A DNA stretch of 39,366 bases from Neisseria mucosa (GCF_003044445.1 NZ_POWX01000020.1:1-39366); one strand, 5' to 3'. Shown: positions 16,150 through 24,062, numbered from the stretch's first letter. Translations and numbers: made by a program. The notes: generated by a model not told the origin, from the letters alone.

Positions 16150-16908
16150 TTAGTTGTTGTACGACGTGAAGGAATAAGTCGAGGTCTCGCCCGAAGCCAA
16201 CACTGCCGTGCCTTTAAATTCGGCTTCGTTAAAATCGTCACCAAACCAGTCGATACTGCCGTCCGCAGCCAATACGGCATGGGGGATGTGCAGGATACCC
16301 GCCTCGCCGGTAACGCGGTTGCGGCCGTCGACATAGATTTCCAAGTCCAAGCGGGACAAGGTGGCCGCGGATACTTTGTAGCCGCCCGATGCACGGGTTT
16401 TGTATTCGACGGTAATGTCTTCGCCGTCGTTGACGGTGTCGGCAGTAGGCAGGACGGTAATCATGCCCAAGGCGGCATTAATATCCAAATGCTTGGCGTC
16501 GACATTGGCTTTGGACTTGTTTTTGACTTTGACGGTAGCCGGGTCGATGTTGCCGTTTGCCAGCTTGTACGCCATGCCTTTTTTGCCGATGGTTACGGTC
16601 TCGTCGGTAACGGTCTGCGCCGTATCCGCGATGACGGCGGCTTCGCCCATCAGGGCAAGCGCGAGGTTGTCTTTGTCGAAGGTATCGAGTTTCAGACCGA
16701 TTTCGGTGGGTTTGACGGTTTTCAGGCTGTCGAGTGCGCTGCCGTAGGTGCCTTTTTGCTTGGACACGCGCTCTTTGGTTTCCACGCTGGTCTGCGTGGT
16801 CAGGGCGGTGGTATTGCCGATGTCGATAAAGCCCGAGCCTTTCTGATTGAGGTTGCGTACTTTAACGTCACCCTCAAAGATTAAGCCGTGGTCGTTTTGT
16901 TTTGCCAT
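16150..16908 (-). CDS. major tail tube protein
   Basis: A 252-residue protein with the beta-rich N-terminus typical of siphovirus tube subunits (G-L-I-F-E-G-D-V-K-V, about 8-17; F-I-D-I-G-N-T-T, about 27-34) and an inserted or C-terminal domain rich in Val/Thr/Lys. The start is preceded by AGGAGCTGCCAC. It follows the tail-terminator gene by 12 nt and lies upstream of the tape measure, the standard siphovirus order. Length and position argue against a sheath protein. Confidence 0.8.
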   Translation of the reverse strand: MAKQNDHGLIFEGDVKVRNLNQKGSGFIDIGNTTALTTQTSVETKERVSKQKGTYGSALDSLKTVKPTEIGLKLDTFDKDNLALALMGEAAVIADTAQTVTDETVTIGKKGMAYKLANGNIDPATVKVKNKSKANVDAKHLDINAALGMITVLPTADTVNDGEDITVEYKTRASGGYKVSAATLSRLDLEIYVDGRNRVTGEAGILHIPHAVLAADGSIDWFGDDFNEAEFKGTAVLASGETSTYSFTSYNN

Positions 16909-16920
16909 GTGGCAGCTCCT

Positions 16921-17394
16921 TTAGTTTGCCGCCTGCACGGTGTCGCAGGCGAATGAAATAGGGTAAAAAGCAAAGCCGTCGTTATACTCGATGGATGGCG
17001 AGGCGATGCGGCGGAAAGGGGTAACGGCATATTCGTCGCCCGCGTCCCAACCTGAAAACGCCCGTTGGATGGCCGTCAGGGTCTCGCCGACCTCGTACAG
17101 CGTGGATTTGCCGTTGGCGGTATAGCTGCGTGCCAACACAAAGGTAAAGTGCAGCGTCGATTTGAGGTATTTGCCGTTTTTCGCCTCGTCGGCAAAGGTC
17201 GAGCCGCCGTAAACGACATAGACCGCGCCGTCCAGCGGGGCGGCTTTGCGTTTCGCCGCGCCTTGGGCGAGTAGCTCGGCAAGTTCGCCGATTTCCCTGA
17301 CCGCCTTAATGCCTTTGACGGTTTTCAGACGACCTAGGATTTCGGGATAGACCGCCAATAAGTTTTCATGCTGTTTTAAAGCCATATCAGACAA
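16921..17394 (-). CDS. tail terminator / gp37-like head-tail joining protein
   Basis: A 157-residue protein. The best ribosome site (GGAAGG, 5 nt upstream) points to a TTG start at 17394, with an in-frame ATG three codons on. The gene overlaps the end of the G-like gene by 8 nt. The protein is alpha/beta with a V-Y-V-V-Y-G-G-S strand (about 58-65) and an R-R-I-A-S-P-S-I-E-Y-N-D-G-F C-terminal strand. The order gp36-G-gp37-tube matches Mu-like genomes, so it likely caps the tail and joins it to the head. Confidence 0.7.
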   Translation of the reverse strand: MSDMALKQHENLLAVYPEILGRLKTVKGIKAVREIGELAELLAQGAAKRKAAPLDGAVYVVYGGSTFADEAKNGKYLKSTLHFTFVLARSYTANGKSTLYEVGETLTAIQRAFSGWDAGDEYAVTPFRRIASPSIEYNDGFAFYPISFACDTVQAAN

Positions 17395-17818
17395 TCAATC
17401 CTTCCAGCCAATCGGACATCAATTCGTCGATGTCCTGATAATCTTGCGAAGACAAGCCCAAAAACGGACGCGCCGGCATGTTTTTCGTGCCTTCTTGCAC
17501 ATAAACCGAGTAGCCCATTACCGAGCCGGTAATCACGCTTTTTGCCGATGCCTCGTGCGTAATGCTTGCCAAGAGGTTGCCGTGGTCCACCAAAATCCCG
17601 CCGCGTCCGTTTTTGGCTTGTGCCGTAGCGGGGGATACGTCCGCCCAGCGTTTGCCGTCGGGCGCAGTTTTGGTTTCGGCGATACGGCGGCGGGTCGAGG
17701 ATTCGAGGATGCCGCCGATGGCGCGCAAAGGTTCTTCAAGGCTGCCCGTTAATTTGCCCGACAGACGGCTCAGGCTTTGGGCGATGCGCGATAAATTGTG
17801 TGATACCGTAATCCGCAT
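17387..17818 (-). CDS. phage virion morphogenesis protein, Mu gpG-like
   Basis: A 143-residue protein. The N-terminal helix with L-S-R-L-S-G-K-L is followed by the family hallmarks F/W-x-P-A-T and H-G-N-L-L-A-S-I (about 84-91), and the C-terminal P-A-R-P-F-L-G-L-S (about 116-124) is typical of the virion morphogenesis/tail-completion family (Mu gpG, P2 gpS). It lies between gp36- and gp37-like genes, as in Mu. It acts in head-tail assembly in the cytoplasm. Confidence 0.85.
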   Translation of the reverse strand: MRITVSHNLSRIAQSLSRLSGKLTGSLEEPLRAIGGILESSTRRRIAETKTAPDGKRWADVSPATAQAKNGRGGILVDHGNLLASITHEASAKSVITGSVMGYSVYVQEGTKNMPARPFLGLSSQDYQDIDELMSDWLEGLIV

Positions 17819-17821
17819 CGC

Positions 17822-18232
17822 TTACTCCTTCAGCCATTCCCGCAAATCGGGCATTTCGTTGACATAAACGGCACACGTTGACGGCCTGTGGTCATCCGAT
17901 ACGCGGGTCTCGTCCAGCATATTCGGATTTTTGACGACCATCTTGAGCCAAGCGACCGCCGACTGATAACGCTCCTCGACAATACCCGTTACCGCGTCGT
18001 CGTAGAGGTAGTAGCGGGCGATGTCACAGACTTTGATTTTCAAAACCTGCGGCGCGGTGTTGCCGGTAAAAAACAGTTTCGCCGCCCGAAGGTAGCTTGC
18101 CGCCTCTTCTTCCGCATCGGCGATTGCCGCGTTTAATACATCTTCGTTGATGTATTCGTAGTTTTCGTGATTCGACCGCTCTGCCATCTCCTGCTCGCCG
18201 AAGCGGGTAATCATGTCTTGGATGGTAATCAT
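17822..18232 (-). CDS. gp36-like (DUF1320-type) head-tail connector protein
   Basis: A 136-residue protein with an N-terminal M-I-T-I-Q-D-M-I-T-R-F-G, then A-I-A-D-A-E-E-E-A-A-S-Y-L (about 44-56) and I-A-R-Y-Y-L-Y-D-D (about 79-87), the pattern of the Mu gp36 family of head completion/connector proteins. It follows the capsid gene in the conserved Mu order. The gap to the capsid gene contains an inverted DUS hairpin. Confidence 0.85.
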   Translation of the reverse strand: MITIQDMITRFGEQEMAERSNHENYEYINEDVLNAAIADAEEEAASYLRAAKLFFTGNTAPQVLKIKVCDIARYYLYDDAVTGIVEERYQSAVAWLKMVVKNPNMLDETRVSDDHRPSTCAVYVNEMPDLREWLKE

Positions 18233-18244
18233 GCCGTCCTCCGT

Positions 18245-18285
18245 TTTCAGACGACCTTTAAACTTGCCCTAAAGGTCGTCTGAAA
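18245..18285. terminator. inverted DUS hairpin between capsid and gp36 genes
   Basis: TTTCAGACGACCTTTA and TAAAGGTCGTCTGAAA form perfect 16-bp arms with a 9-nt loop, directly 3' of the capsid stop. It could partly terminate late transcription and keep capsid mRNA in excess. Confidence 0.7.
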
Positions 18286-18290
18286 TCCGT

Positions 18291-19280
18291 TTAAGACATG
18301 GTCAGCGTTGCCAACAACTCGGGACGCAGCGCAATCGGCAGCGGGTTGGACTGCATGTGCAGGCTCCAGCCTTTGTCGTGCTGCAATTTCTCTCTGCTGG
18401 CGTAATACGGCAGGGCGCGAGTGTTTACTGTTGAGGCCATGTCGGCAGGTGCGAAATACTCTTTGTAGAGATTGCGGCCGACCGGCAGCAGAATCGCTTT
18501 GTCTGCCGCAATGTCGGCGTCGCTGCCGAAATGGTTGGCATACTCGATAAAGCGGATGCCTTTGTGGACAAATTCGGTCGGATTGAGCGTATCGCCTTCG
18601 CGGTAGGCGCGTGCCTCATCGTAGCGTTTGTACACTTCGAAGATGGACTTATGCTCTTTGAGCGCACTCAAAAACTCCATGCCGCAATAAACAACCCAGC
18701 CGCGCACTTGCGCACCGTTGAATTTTTGGCGTTGTTCGGACAAGAGCTTGTCCAATACCGAGCCGACTTTGGTCGTATCTTTGGACAATTCGATGTTTTG
18801 CGTTTTGCGTGTAACGCCGAAATCGGTGTTGATGTCCAAAATCACACTGCCGTCCGCATCCAAAATCTTGCCTTGCAACGCGCCGAGCATGAGGTGTTCG
18901 CGGGTGTATTCGAGGTCGGATTTGCCACCGGCCAGCTTTTCGTTGACCTTGTCCATGACCGTTGCGGCTTGGGTCGTGCCGAAAGCGCGCAGGTTTTGCA
19001 CGTCATCGGCGCGGATGACGTCGTGAATCGGCAGGTGTGGGATTTTGACGGTGCGCACAGTGCGTTTCGGACTTTCGACCGACTGACCGGCCGTGCCGCG
19101 CTCTTTGCTGGCAACCAAGTGGACTTTGCCGTCTTGGAACTCAATGTCGGCATAAGTGGTGGTCAGATATTCGGGTTCGAAAATACCCAGTTCGCGGATT
19201 TGGCTTGCGCCCGGGTCGATTTTGTTGACGGCGGTGGTCAAAGCCTGCACGCCAAACTTGCTGTTATCGGATAAAGGCAT
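18291..19280 (-). CDS. major capsid protein (phage gpE family)
   Basis: A 329-residue protein that should form the HK97-fold shell. Features of the lambda-gpE-type family are seen: I-R-E-L-G-I-F-E-P (about 28-36), I-E-F-Q-D-G-K-V-H-L (about 45-54), D-V-I-R-A-D-D-V-Q (about 86-94) and the C-terminal R-A-L-P-Y-Y-A-S-R-E-K (about 291-301). It follows a lambda-D-like decoration gene, as gpD precedes gpE in lambda, so this head uses a lambda-like shell/decoration pair in a Mu-like genome. Confidence 0.9.
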   Translation of the reverse strand: MPLSDNSKFGVQALTTAVNKIDPGASQIRELGIFEPEYLTTTYADIEFQDGKVHLVASKERGTAGQSVESPKRTVRTVKIPHLPIHDVIRADDVQNLRAFGTTQAATVMDKVNEKLAGGKSDLEYTREHLMLGALQGKILDADGSVILDINTDFGVTRKTQNIELSKDTTKVGSVLDKLLSEQRQKFNGAQVRGWVVYCGMEFLSALKEHKSIFEVYKRYDEARAYREGDTLNPTEFVHKGIRFIEYANHFGSDADIAADKAILLPVGRNLYKEYFAPADMASTVNTRALPYYASREKLQHDKGWSLHMQSNPLPIALRPELLATLTMS

Positions 19281-19320
19281 AATATGTCCTTGTTAAATCG
19301 GGTTTAAAGGTCGTCTGAAA

Positions 19321-19650
19321 TCAGGCGGCGGGTGTGCCTTGGTAAACGATGCCGTATGCGTCGCCTTCTTTTTTCAGCGCGTCCAAGGTTTTGCCGGTGG
19401 TAGCCGTTTTAACATCCGCATCGGCGACTTTTGACAGGTCGATAATGCAGTTGAACGGTTGTACTATCACTTTGCCGTCGGCTTCGTCGGTCAGCGCCAC
19501 CAGCTTTTTGCCGCGCAGCGGGTACTCGACAAACTTGCCTGCCTTCGTGCCGGCATCGGCGGCAACAGCAACGCGGGTCTGCGGCGTCGCTTCGTATTTC
19601 AAAAAGTCGGAAATAGCAGGGCCGAGGATTTCGGTTTTGACTTTAGACAT
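19321..19650 (-). CDS. head decoration protein, lambda gpD-like
   Basis: A 109-residue small beta protein located directly before the capsid gene. Strand patterns (K-V-I-V-Q-P-F-N-C-I-I-D-L; T-P-Q-T-R-V-A-V-A-A) and size match head-stabilising decoration proteins that trimerise on the shell. Its start overlaps the end of the protease/scaffold gene by 8 nt. Sequence similarity to lambda gpD itself is weak by eye, so the call leans on order. Confidence 0.75.
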   Translation of the reverse strand: MSKVKTEILGPAISDFLKYEATPQTRVAVAADAGTKAGKFVEYPLRGKKLVALTDEADGKVIVQPFNCIIDLSKVADADVKTATTGKTLDALKKEGDAYGIVYQGTPAA

Positions 19651-20047
19651 AAGAGCCTCCCAATAAGCCTTTGTGGCTGGCGACGGAGAACTTGCCCTCC
19701 GCCTCGCCGGTGTGTTCGGATTCGCCTTTGCCTGCGCCTTCGCTCAACAGTGCGGGCGGCACGACAGACTGGGCAGCTTTCGGCGTCAAATCGGCAATCA
19801 TGGCTTCAGCCGCCGCAATATCGGCAGACAAAAGCACGGTCATGGTTGCGTCGGACAAGCCTTCAAACTTGCCGTCTTCGCCTTCTTTGAAACCTGCGGC
19901 GGACAATTTCGCCTTGACTTTTTCTTTCTTGGCAGCTGCTTCGGCTTCTTTCAGTTTTTTCTCTGCTTCGGCTTTTTCAGCCTTGAGCGTATCGACTTCC
20001 GCCTTCAGGTCGTCAAACGCTTGCTTTTCTTCGGGGGTCATGGACAT
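19643..20047 (-). CDS. nested scaffold protein (internal start of protease gene), Mu Z-like
   Basis: In frame with the protease, ATG at 20047 (M-S-M-T-P-E-E-K) is preceded by GGAG with 6-nt spacing, a strong internal ribosome site. It gives a 134-residue protein: coiled coil (about 5-60), then an Ala-rich helix and a C-terminal Gly/Ser/His tail. It would guide capsid assembly and be removed by the protease. Confidence 0.75.
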   Translation of the reverse strand: MSMTPEEKQAFDDLKAEVDTLKAEKAEAEKKLKEAEAAAKKEKVKAKLSAAGFKEGEDGKFEGLSDATMTVLLSADIAAAEAMIADLTPKAAQSVVPPALLSEGAGKGESEHTGEAEGKFSVASHKGLLGGSYV

Positions 20048-20599
20048 GGATAACTCCAAAGGTTGTTTAAAAATATCCGGCAAGGGGCTGCCGTCCGACA
20101 ACACCACCGCCTCCGTCTCACTGTCCACGCCGACGGCGGTAAACGACACCTCGCGGATGGTGCAGCGGCGCAAAATCACTGCTGGACCCGTTACCTCGTT
20201 GCCGTTGATGGACAATACCGCGCCCGCCGCCAGCTCCTCGTAGGATTCCGCCTGCGCGTAAACCGACATTTCCCAAGGAAAACCTTGGTCGGCGGCTTCG
20301 GCAATCTGCGTGCCAAACTCGTTGGACAACAGACTGCCCTCGGCAATCAGCCCGTCCGCCGTTACCGACAGGCTGCACACGCCCGCCATTTTCAGCGGCG
20401 AATGCTCCAGCAGGACGGGGACGGACGCTTTGTGCGACAGCTCCGCCAAATCGACGACGGTTGGATAACCGCCGTAGCCGAACGGCTTGCCCGAATTAGC
20501 GACGCCTTTAAAGGTACGCACATCATCCGCACGGGTCGCCAAGGCAACCGGCAGCGCGGCGGACAATTTGATATTGAGGGGTGATGTTTTCGTATTCAT
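19643..20599 (-). CDS. head maturation protease with C-terminal scaffold, Mu I-like
   Basis: This protein is 318 residues long from M-N-T-K; the ATG at 20608 is an alternative, and the open frame to 20722 has a charged, DUS-containing front that is unlikely to be real. Residues about 25-185 look like a prohead protease with L-L-E-H-S (His66) and W-E-M-S-V (Ser112). Residues about 185-318 form a Lys/Glu/Ala coiled-coil scaffold. The enzyme would cleave scaffold and capsid proteins during maturation. An internal start yields the scaffold alone, as for Mu I/Z and lambda C/Nu3. Confidence 0.85.
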   Translation of the reverse strand: MNTKTSPLNIKLSAALPVALATRADDVRTFKGVANSGKPFGYGGYPTVVDLAELSHKASVPVLLEHSPLKMAGVCSLSVTADGLIAEGSLLSNEFGTQIAEAADQGFPWEMSVYAQAESYEELAAGAVLSINGNEVTGPAVILRRCTIREVSFTAVGVDSETEAVVLSDGSPLPDIFKQPLELSMSMTPEEKQAFDDLKAEVDTLKAEKAEAEKKLKEAEAAAKKEKVKAKLSAAGFKEGEDGKFEGLSDATMTVLLSADIAAAEAMIADLTPKAAQSVVPPALLSEGAGKGESEHTGEAEGKFSVASHKGLLGGSYV

Positions 20600-20765
20600 A
20601 GCCGCCATTGTGCAACGCATGACGGCAAACAGACGGCGGCATGACTTCACTTCGCCATCCGAAATGAAAAAGGCCGCCCGAAACCGTATTTCAGGTTTCA
20701 GACGACCTTTGAAAATCCTCATGCGTAAAATATGAAAATACCCACTTTAAAACCGCTTTAGAATC

Positions 20766-20986
20766 GCGTCAGATTGATTTTTAAGATTCTGGCGGGAGTT
20801 TGCCTATCTTTGGCATCCGACCCGCCTAAAATCGCAAATTTAGGGCATATCCAAAAATGCAGACGGCGGCGGTTTGAAAAACGTTTTCAGAGGGCTTTTA
20901 GGGCTGCGTCAGATTGCATTTAAACTCTCGGACATATCTTTGCCCACCCCGACCGATAAAACGCGCTAAAACGCGAAATTTGAGCG
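20766..20986. repeat. two diverged copies of an ~80-bp block, 140 bp apart
   Basis: Copy 1 starts at 20766 and copy 2 at 20906. Shared landmarks in order are GCGTCAGATTG, ATTT, ATCTTTG, a CCGAC box, TAAAA and a CGCAAATTT/CGCGAAATTT box. By eye the identity is partial. Confidence 0.5.
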
Positions 20987-20996
20987 GTTATGAAAA

Positions 20997-21027
20997 AAGG
21001 TCGTCTGAAACGGTTTCAGACGACCTT
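20997..21027. terminator. inverted DUS hairpin after the MuF partner gene
   Basis: Perfect 15-bp arms AAGGTCGTCTGAAAC / GTTTCAGACGACCTT with a 1-nt spacer, immediately 3' of the 99-residue gene. In the minus direction it continues into TTTTTTC, a good intrinsic terminator. Confidence 0.8.
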
Positions 21028-21031
21028 CGGG

Positions 21032-21331
21032 TTATACAGGTTTAAATCTCGGATCAGCTTCAAGCGCGGCTTTTAAATCGGACTTGTACGGCTTAATCCA
21101 CTCGGACTTTTCTGCCGCCTCAAGTATCCATCCGTACACATTGGCAAATGCCTGCGCGGACAAATCCGCAATCGAAAATACGCAGCCCGAAAACTCGCCC
21201 TGCATTTGGTCGGCTGCCTCCTTGTCAATTTCGGCAAGGCGCGGATATAGATAGTCCAACAATTCGGACGGGGCGGTTTTCCCGCCTAAAAATACTTTTA
21301 CTTCGCGGCTGACATACAGTTCAGACGGCAT
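21032..21331 (-). CDS. candidate immunity protein for the MuF C-terminal toxin
   Basis: A 99-residue acidic, helical protein with no recognised family. It begins 3 nt after the MuF stop and is followed at once by a terminator, so it is the last cistron of that unit. Its start codon and first three codons (M-P-S-E) are an ATGCCGTCTGAA uptake sequence at 21320-21331, the dialect of meningococcus-type species rather than the AGGTCGTCTGAA common here, a hint of transfer. GGAG lies 6 nt upstream. Size, charge and position fit an immunity protein; alternatively it is just a small head-region protein. Confidence 0.6.
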   Translation of the reverse strand: MPSELYVSREVKVFLGGKTAPSELLDYLYPRLAEIDKEAADQMQGEFSGCVFSIADLSAQAFANVYGWILEAAEKSEWIKPYKSDLKAALEADPRFKPV

Positions 21332-21334
21332 GAC

Positions 21335-22630
21335 TTACTCCGATATTTTTACCAATAAGCGGACTTTATCCCGCTGTTCTTTCGGCAATGATAACACATA
21401 CTGCAACAATTTATGCCGGTTCGCCGCATTCAGGTGGCGCAAATCAAGCGGGACAATATCGGCTTTATCAAAATGTTCCTGAATCTTATCGACCTTAATA
21501 TTCCACGCCCCGGCGGTGTGTGCAAAATAACGGTTCATCAATTCCGCACGGTCGGGATTTTCGGTAAACATAAAATCCAGCGTTACCCATTTCTCACGGG
21601 GCAGGTCGTCTGAAACAATCAGATAATCGGCTTGACCCTTACCTTTCTCCACGGGTAAATCGAACACTTCCAGCCTATCCCCCGTTTCAGCCTGCCACGC
21701 TGCCGCAGCTCTCGCTTCGTGGTCTTTGGTATTGTTGGCAGACTGCTCTTTTGTCAGCCTGCGCACTTCTTTTCCCGACACCTTATCCGACAAAGCCAAC
21801 ACCGCCACTTTGTCAGACGGCACGCTATACCGCTTGTCCAACCACGCCTCGCGCTCGGCAATCATGGCGGTCAGTGCCTCTTCGCCGTTGCGTTCGCCAA
21901 ACAACGCGTCCATCGCGCCCAGCCTGTCGCCGTGGTTATGCGCAAAGCTCGGCGTAATGTCGTCGGGAATCAATACCTTTTGACCTGTGCGCGGATTGGT
22001 AAACTCGACCATATCCACATCAGGCTCGCCGCTGATGCCCTCGCGTTCCGCCTGCCGACGGGTCAGGGCGGACACTGAACATTTACAACCGTAGCCGTTG
22101 GGCGGAAAGATGACTTTCCAAATGTCGTGGTCAACCGGCAGGACTAAGCCGTAGTAGCGTTTATGGCTGTCGCGCGGATGCCCGGCGGCGGAATGGTTGT
22201 AGCGCAAATACGGTAGGGCTTTTTTGTTTGCCTGAATCCGCTGCCATTGCCCCGCCGCGAAGGCGGTCTGCATATTGGTATTAAAAATGGTTTTCAGACG
22301 GCGCGTACTGCCGAGCTGTACCAATTTCGGCTCGCCGTCCAGCGGGTCGGTCATTACTTGCTCGCCCCACCAGCCTTTCGCCATCAAATACGGTTTTAAA
22401 CGCTTTTTAAAATCGGCGAATGCCGTACCGTTTTGCTGCGCGGATTCGATGGCATCTTTGACTTCGGCGAGCATATCCGCGTCCATCATCTTGGCGACGG
22501 TAAAGGCAAGGCTGTGCTGGTACAGCCATACATCGTAATGACTGAATCCGGGCAGGATTTTCTTGGATTTGAAATGCTCGAAAGCGGCTTTATCGACCAA
22601 GCCGGCGAAGCTGTATTCAATCCCGTCCAT
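21335..22630 (-). CDS. MuF-type head morphogenesis protein with C-terminal candidate toxin domain
   Basis: A 431-residue protein. Residues about 1-260 are the MuF/SPP1-gp7-type minor head domain (F-x-T-N-M-Q-T-A-F-A-A-G at about 116-127; P-P-N-G-Y-G-C-K-C at 177-185), a minor capsid protein that is packaged in virions and interacts with the portal. Residues about 300-431 are an extra domain reading H-E-x-x-A-A-A-A-W-x-A-E-T-G-D-R-L-E-V, A-D-Y-L-I, W-V-T-L-D-F, and A-D-I-V-P-L-D-L-R. That order resembles CdiA-type nuclease toxins of the PD-(D/E)XK or phage-BECR kind. The usual E-x-K appears altered. It overlaps the portal gene end by 14 nt. Confidence 0.8.
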   Translation of the reverse strand: MDGIEYSFAGLVDKAAFEHFKSKKILPGFSHYDVWLYQHSLAFTVAKMMDADMLAEVKDAIESAQQNGTAFADFKKRLKPYLMAKGWWGEQVMTDPLDGEPKLVQLGSTRRLKTIFNTNMQTAFAAGQWQRIQANKKALPYLRYNHSAAGHPRDSHKRYYGLVLPVDHDIWKVIFPPNGYGCKCSVSALTRRQAEREGISGEPDVDMVEFTNPRTGQKVLIPDDITPSFAHNHGDRLGAMDALFGERNGEEALTAMIAEREAWLDKRYSVPSDKVAVLALSDKVSGKEVRRLTKEQSANNTKDHEARAAAAWQAETGDRLEVFDLPVEKGKGQADYLIVSDDLPREKWVTLDFMFTENPDRAELMNRYFAHTAGAWNIKVDKIQEHFDKADIVPLDLRHLNAANRHKLLQYVLSLPKEQRDKVRLLVKISE

Positions 22631-24062
22631 CGTCCGCTCCGTCAGCCCAAGCCGAAAGGCCGTCTGAAACCAAACGCTGAATTAAGAGATTGTCGCCCTG
22701 GCTCAAATCAAGTTTGGACAGCTTCGCCTCAAATTCGGCGTAGTCTTTGCAGTTTTCCAACAAACCCAACACCGCTTCCATTTTCGGACGGGCGATTGCC
22801 TGCTCCGCCGTATCGGGCGCATTACGGGCAAGACCGTCAGACAGGCGCAGGCTGAATTTGGCGGACGCAGGGTTTTCAGACGACGTTTTCGGATCGCGCA
22901 GCTCGAAATGTTCCGGCTCGAAGCCCAAGATGTCGCGGTAGTAGGTCTCGGTCAGTATGAGTTGTCCCGTATCCATATACATCTTGTCGCGTTCGGCGCG
23001 GGTTTTATCGACCTTGATTTCGTCTTCAAACTCGAACCATACACCTTTTGGCGCGTGAATCGGCTTGCCGTAGGCGTTGTTGACCATCACAAGCGCGTCG
23101 ATAAAGTGCTGCGCCGCGCGGGACAAAAGGGCAAGATATGCGCCGATGCGCTCGTCGCGGTTGTTTTCTTCGGTCTCCTGGCTCGCTCGGCTGGCGGTCT
23201 CAAGGTCGCTGGTTTTGACCTTGCCCAGCAGTGTTTTTTGGATACGCGCATTGGCAAGGTTTTCCAGACGGCGGAATGCCTGACCGTCCGCGCTGTTTTG
23301 CAGCATCATCACATCGTCCTCGCGGTCGATGCTCAACGCGCCGCCGGAGACAAAACGGTAAAAACGGCTCATGAAGCTATTGTGGTCGTCCTCGCTGTTG
23401 GCTTGGATTTTGGCAATCAGATAAGGCTGGGCATAGCGCGTGATGAATTGCGCCGCATAGACAAAGCCTTTTTTACGCAACGCGACGGGGGCATACAGCC
23501 GCGCCGCCGCCATTTCTCCCGCAGGATTGGTCGATGTTGCGCGGTGGGCAATAAAGAGATACAGCACATCCGTATTGCAAGTCTCTTCGCCTGCGATTCC
23601 GCGATACACCAGCGAGCCGTCGCGGTAGGGGATATATTTCGCCAGTTCGCCGCTCTTGTTGCTGATGTGTTTAATCGTCAAAAAGCCGTCGGGTTCGGGC
23701 TGATAGACATAACGCCCCACGCCGTATCCGCCCAGCCGCGCCGTCAGGACGATTTCGGCAAGCGCGGGCAAATGGCGTTTCAGCGTTTTCCACAAACGGT
23801 CTTTGTCTTCGTCACTCAAGTCCTCGCCATAGATTCGCCAAGATTTATTCTGCATGGCGGAGTGTAAATCCTCCAAACAGGCGGCGACCTCATCGTCGCC
23901 CGCTACCGCGTCCAATGCCTGCTGCCTGTCCACGCCGAGGCGCGAAAGCAGAGCGTCCGTGCCTTCCATGTTAGAGAACAGGCTTTCCAGCGCGTCTTCT
24001 GTCGCGCTCGTCAATGTCTTGATGGCGGTTTTCCGTGTTGCGCTTTTAATCAATCCGAACAT
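22617..24062 (-). CDS. portal protein, Mu gp29 (DUF935) family
   Basis: A 481-residue protein that should form the dodecameric DNA gate at one capsid vertex. Family features are visible: D-D-E-V-A-A-C-L-E-D (about 56-65), W-R-I-Y (about 75-78), a long alpha/beta core with L-L-S-R-A-A-Q-H-F-I-D-A-L-V (about 310-323) and the L-T-E-T-Y-Y-R-D-I-L-G segment near 370. It lies between terminase and MuF as in Mu. An AGGCCGTCTGAA uptake sequence lies within its 3' end. Confidence 0.92.
   Translation of the reverse strand: MFGLIKSATRKTAIKTLTSATEDALESLFSNMEGTDALLSRLGVDRQQALDAVAGDDEVAACLEDLHSAMQNKSWRIYGEDLSDEDKDRLWKTLKRHLPALAEIVLTARLGGYGVGRYVYQPEPDGFLTIKHISNKSGELAKYIPYRDGSLVYRGIAGEETCNTDVLYLFIAHRATSTNPAGEMAAARLYAPVALRKKGFVYAAQFITRYAQPYLIAKIQANSEDDHNSFMSRFYRFVSGGALSIDREDDVMMLQNSADGQAFRRLENLANARIQKTLLGKVKTSDLETASRASQETEENNRDERIGAYLALLSRAAQHFIDALVMVNNAYGKPIHAPKGVWFEFEDEIKVDKTRAERDKMYMDTGQLILTETYYRDILGFEPEHFELRDPKTSSENPASAKFSLRLSDGLARNAPDTAEQAIARPKMEAVLGLLENCKDYAEFEAKLSKLDLSQGDNLLIQRLVSDGLSAWADGADDGRD

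Larger units (their letters stand above)
20600..21031. other. intergenic region with diverged duplication and DUS
   Basis: There are 432 bp with no convincing gene between the MuF partner gene and the protease. It contains a DUS near 20700, two related blocks beginning GCGTCAGATTG (20766 and 20906) that both continue through ATCTTTG...CGCAAATTT/CGCGAAATTT, and an inverted DUS hairpin at 20997-21027. It may hold a promoter for the head genes or a structured RNA. Confidence 0.55.

Noticed and set aside
16150..16908. Tail sheath protein
   Set aside because: The protein is 252 residues with tube-like strands. Sheath proteins are larger, and no separate tube, baseplate or spike genes of a myovirus are present.
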